Made by a program: the position numbers and the translations under genes | Shown here: piece by piece, positions 62,820-64,000 of the stretch | Layout of the letters: each line of letters begins with the position of its first letter | Position numbering within the stretch: position 1 is the stretch's first letter | Source of the DNA: Auricularia sp. M13 | Lineage: Eukaryota; Basidiomycota; Agaricomycetes; Auriculariales; Auriculariaceae | NCBI GenBank assembly: GCA_037042915.1 | Contig: CM073193.1 | Coordinates: forward strand, 6,076,001 to 6,140,000 | DNA length: 64,000 bases | Reading direction: 5' to 3' | The notes under the pieces: generated by a model | Told to the model about the DNA's origin: nothing | Database searches by the model: none | What the model saw: only the letters and a program-made list of their open reading frames with translations

Positions 62820-64000
62820 TCACCGCCCATGCACATGGCCGTGCTGCCGCCGCCCAGTACCCCGACGCGGGGGGTACCTGCCGTTGGCATTACTGCGCAT
62901 GCGCCGGAAGCCTCCCCCTCCAGGACCCTCCCCGCCGTCCGCGGTGGCAGCGTCGTCCGCATCGCCCGGCCACGCGCCCTCGTTGGGGTCCGAGATCCTG
63001 TCGATCAGGCTCGCCTTGCGCTCAAGCGGCGGCGGCGGCACTTGCATTCCCCTAAGTAATAAAACGCCCAGGTCAGCTCAGCCATACATGCATGGACTCT
63101 GCGCCCTACCTCGGGTCCAGTCCGAGAGCATCGTACCTCATCTTGCCCGGCGGCGGTCCACGCTCACGCTCACGGTCTCGCTCGCGCTCGCGCTCCCTAT
63201 CATGCGCCGGCGGGTAGAACGACGGCTGGCGCGACGGGCCCGCCACACCGGGCGGCGGTGCCCCGCCGCCGCTCACCAGGCCAGCGCGCTCGGGGTGCAT
63301 GCCGTTAACGAGGCGCTGCTCGGGCGACCGATGGGGCGGAGGCGGCGGCGGTCCGCGACCCCAATCCTGGGACGGCATCATGCCGTCGCCCGGAGGCGGC
63401 GGAGCGTACTGGCGGTGCGGCGACGCCGAGCGCGAGCGGCGGTAGTGCCCGCCCTCCGCGCGGAACGATGCCGAGCGCTCGTTGCGCGTCGGACGCGGGC
63501 GGTCGTTCCAATTATTCTGATTACCACGCGGCGGCGGCGGCGGCGGACCCTGCTATAGCCACGATCAACACCATTTCCAAAAGAAAAATAAAAAGAAAAA
63601 GAAAAGCACACATACATCGCGCATAGGAAACTCCGCGCCTCGATTCGGGCGCTGCTGCACATACGACGGCGGGAGCGGCATCTGGTTGCGGTCCTACACG
63701 ACTAGGTAAGAACCATACACCTCTTCAGGAAGGCAGACAATCACTCACCAGAGCAGGCGATATATGCGGGCTGCGCGAGGGCCCCGTATTCTGGTAAAAG
63801 CCCTGCTGGCTCGCAACCGGAATCGGCCCCGGCCCCGGCCCCGGGCTCGGCAACGGCGGCGGCGCGCCCGTGTGCGGGCTGGCGCCATACCGCGCCTGAC
63901 GCGGCGGCGGGCCGCGCCGCTCGCGCTCGGGGTGCAGCGGGCGTCCATTCTCCATCGGCGATGCCTGCAACTGCAAAACCGCGCCGTCAAACACCGTCCA
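62820..64000 (-). CDS. Low-complexity Pro/Arg/Gly-rich protein, 5' part outside window
   Basis: Function not recognised. Exons on the minus strand read as about 64000-63750 (GRPLHPERERRGPPPRQARY), about 63695-63620 (LPPSYVQQRPNRGAEFPMRD), about 63550-63110 (GPPPPPPRGNQNNWNDRPRP, SFRAEGGHYRRSRSASPHRQ, a long Arg-Glu dipeptide run, then GPPPGKMRYDALGLDPR) and about 63054-62820 (MQVPPPPLERKASLIDRIS, then a Gly-rich tail). RS/RE dipeptides and SRSASP are common in nuclear RNA-binding or splicing-associated proteins, but no folded domain is visible here. The N-terminal part and any domain lie to the right of the window. Stop at 62820. Plus-strand frames over this region are shadows of its high GC. 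Confidence 0.65.

Overview
The window comes from a filamentous basidiomycete, most likely an agaricomycete. The evidence is GC-rich genes cut by many introns of about 45-65 nt, a class I hydrophobin, GPI-tailed GH16 glycosidases, NB-ARC/TPR and NACHT/WD40 STAND proteins, a family of multi-pass membrane proteins, and a chromodomain Gypsy element. I could not identify the genus. Gene models are hand-spliced by reading-frame continuity and recalled family consensus, so terminal exons are less certain than cores.

Left part (1-14 kb): a 5'-truncated NB-ARC/TPR gene (+); a ChAPs (Bch1/Bud7-like) exomer cargo adaptor (+); a Derlin (+); an H-type lectin remnant (-); a secreted GPI-type 5'-nucleotidase (-); and a TOK-type two-pore potassium channel (-).

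Middle left (14-32.7 kb): a Nudix gene that looks disrupted (-), a gene-poor 2 kb, ALG14 (+), a hydrophobin with a long Gly-Thr/Gly-Ser insert (+), a GH16 glycosidase (+), two tandem paralogous membrane proteins flanking a GH18 chitinase (all +), an aminopeptidase P with a possible mitochondrial leader (-), and a NIPA magnesium transporter (-).

Transposon island (32.8-43.85 kb): a 5'-truncated LINE (-), with a 15-bp target-site duplication and a 30-nt poly(A) tail, carries a complete-length 8.6 kb chromodomain Gypsy LTR element (-) inserted with a 5-bp duplication. The Gypsy element is coding-broken but has nearly identical LTRs. It shows a Tf1-like self-priming arrangement and an extra antisense spliced gene. 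The whole 11.06 kb insertion sits 137 bp upstream of the NIPA start codon, in what was a spacer of about 385 bp.

Right part (44-64 kb): UNC-50/GMH1 (-), Exo70 (-), a 321-bp CACTA-type MITE, an F-box protein (-), a Dug3-like class II glutamine amidotransferase (+), an SDE3/MOV10-type RNA helicase (+), a second GH16 glycosidase (-), a NACHT-WD40 gene (+), and a low-complexity Pro/Arg/Gly-rich gene leaving the window (-).

Several genes share themes: secretion and trafficking (ChAPs, Exo70, UNC-50, Derlin, ALG14), wall remodelling (GH16 twice, GH18, hydrophobin) and immune-like STAND ATPases at both ends. I see no evidence of one dedicated cluster. The strongest unusual signals are the nested transposon structure, five apparent GC-AG introns, and three microexons of 8, 9 and 15 nt.
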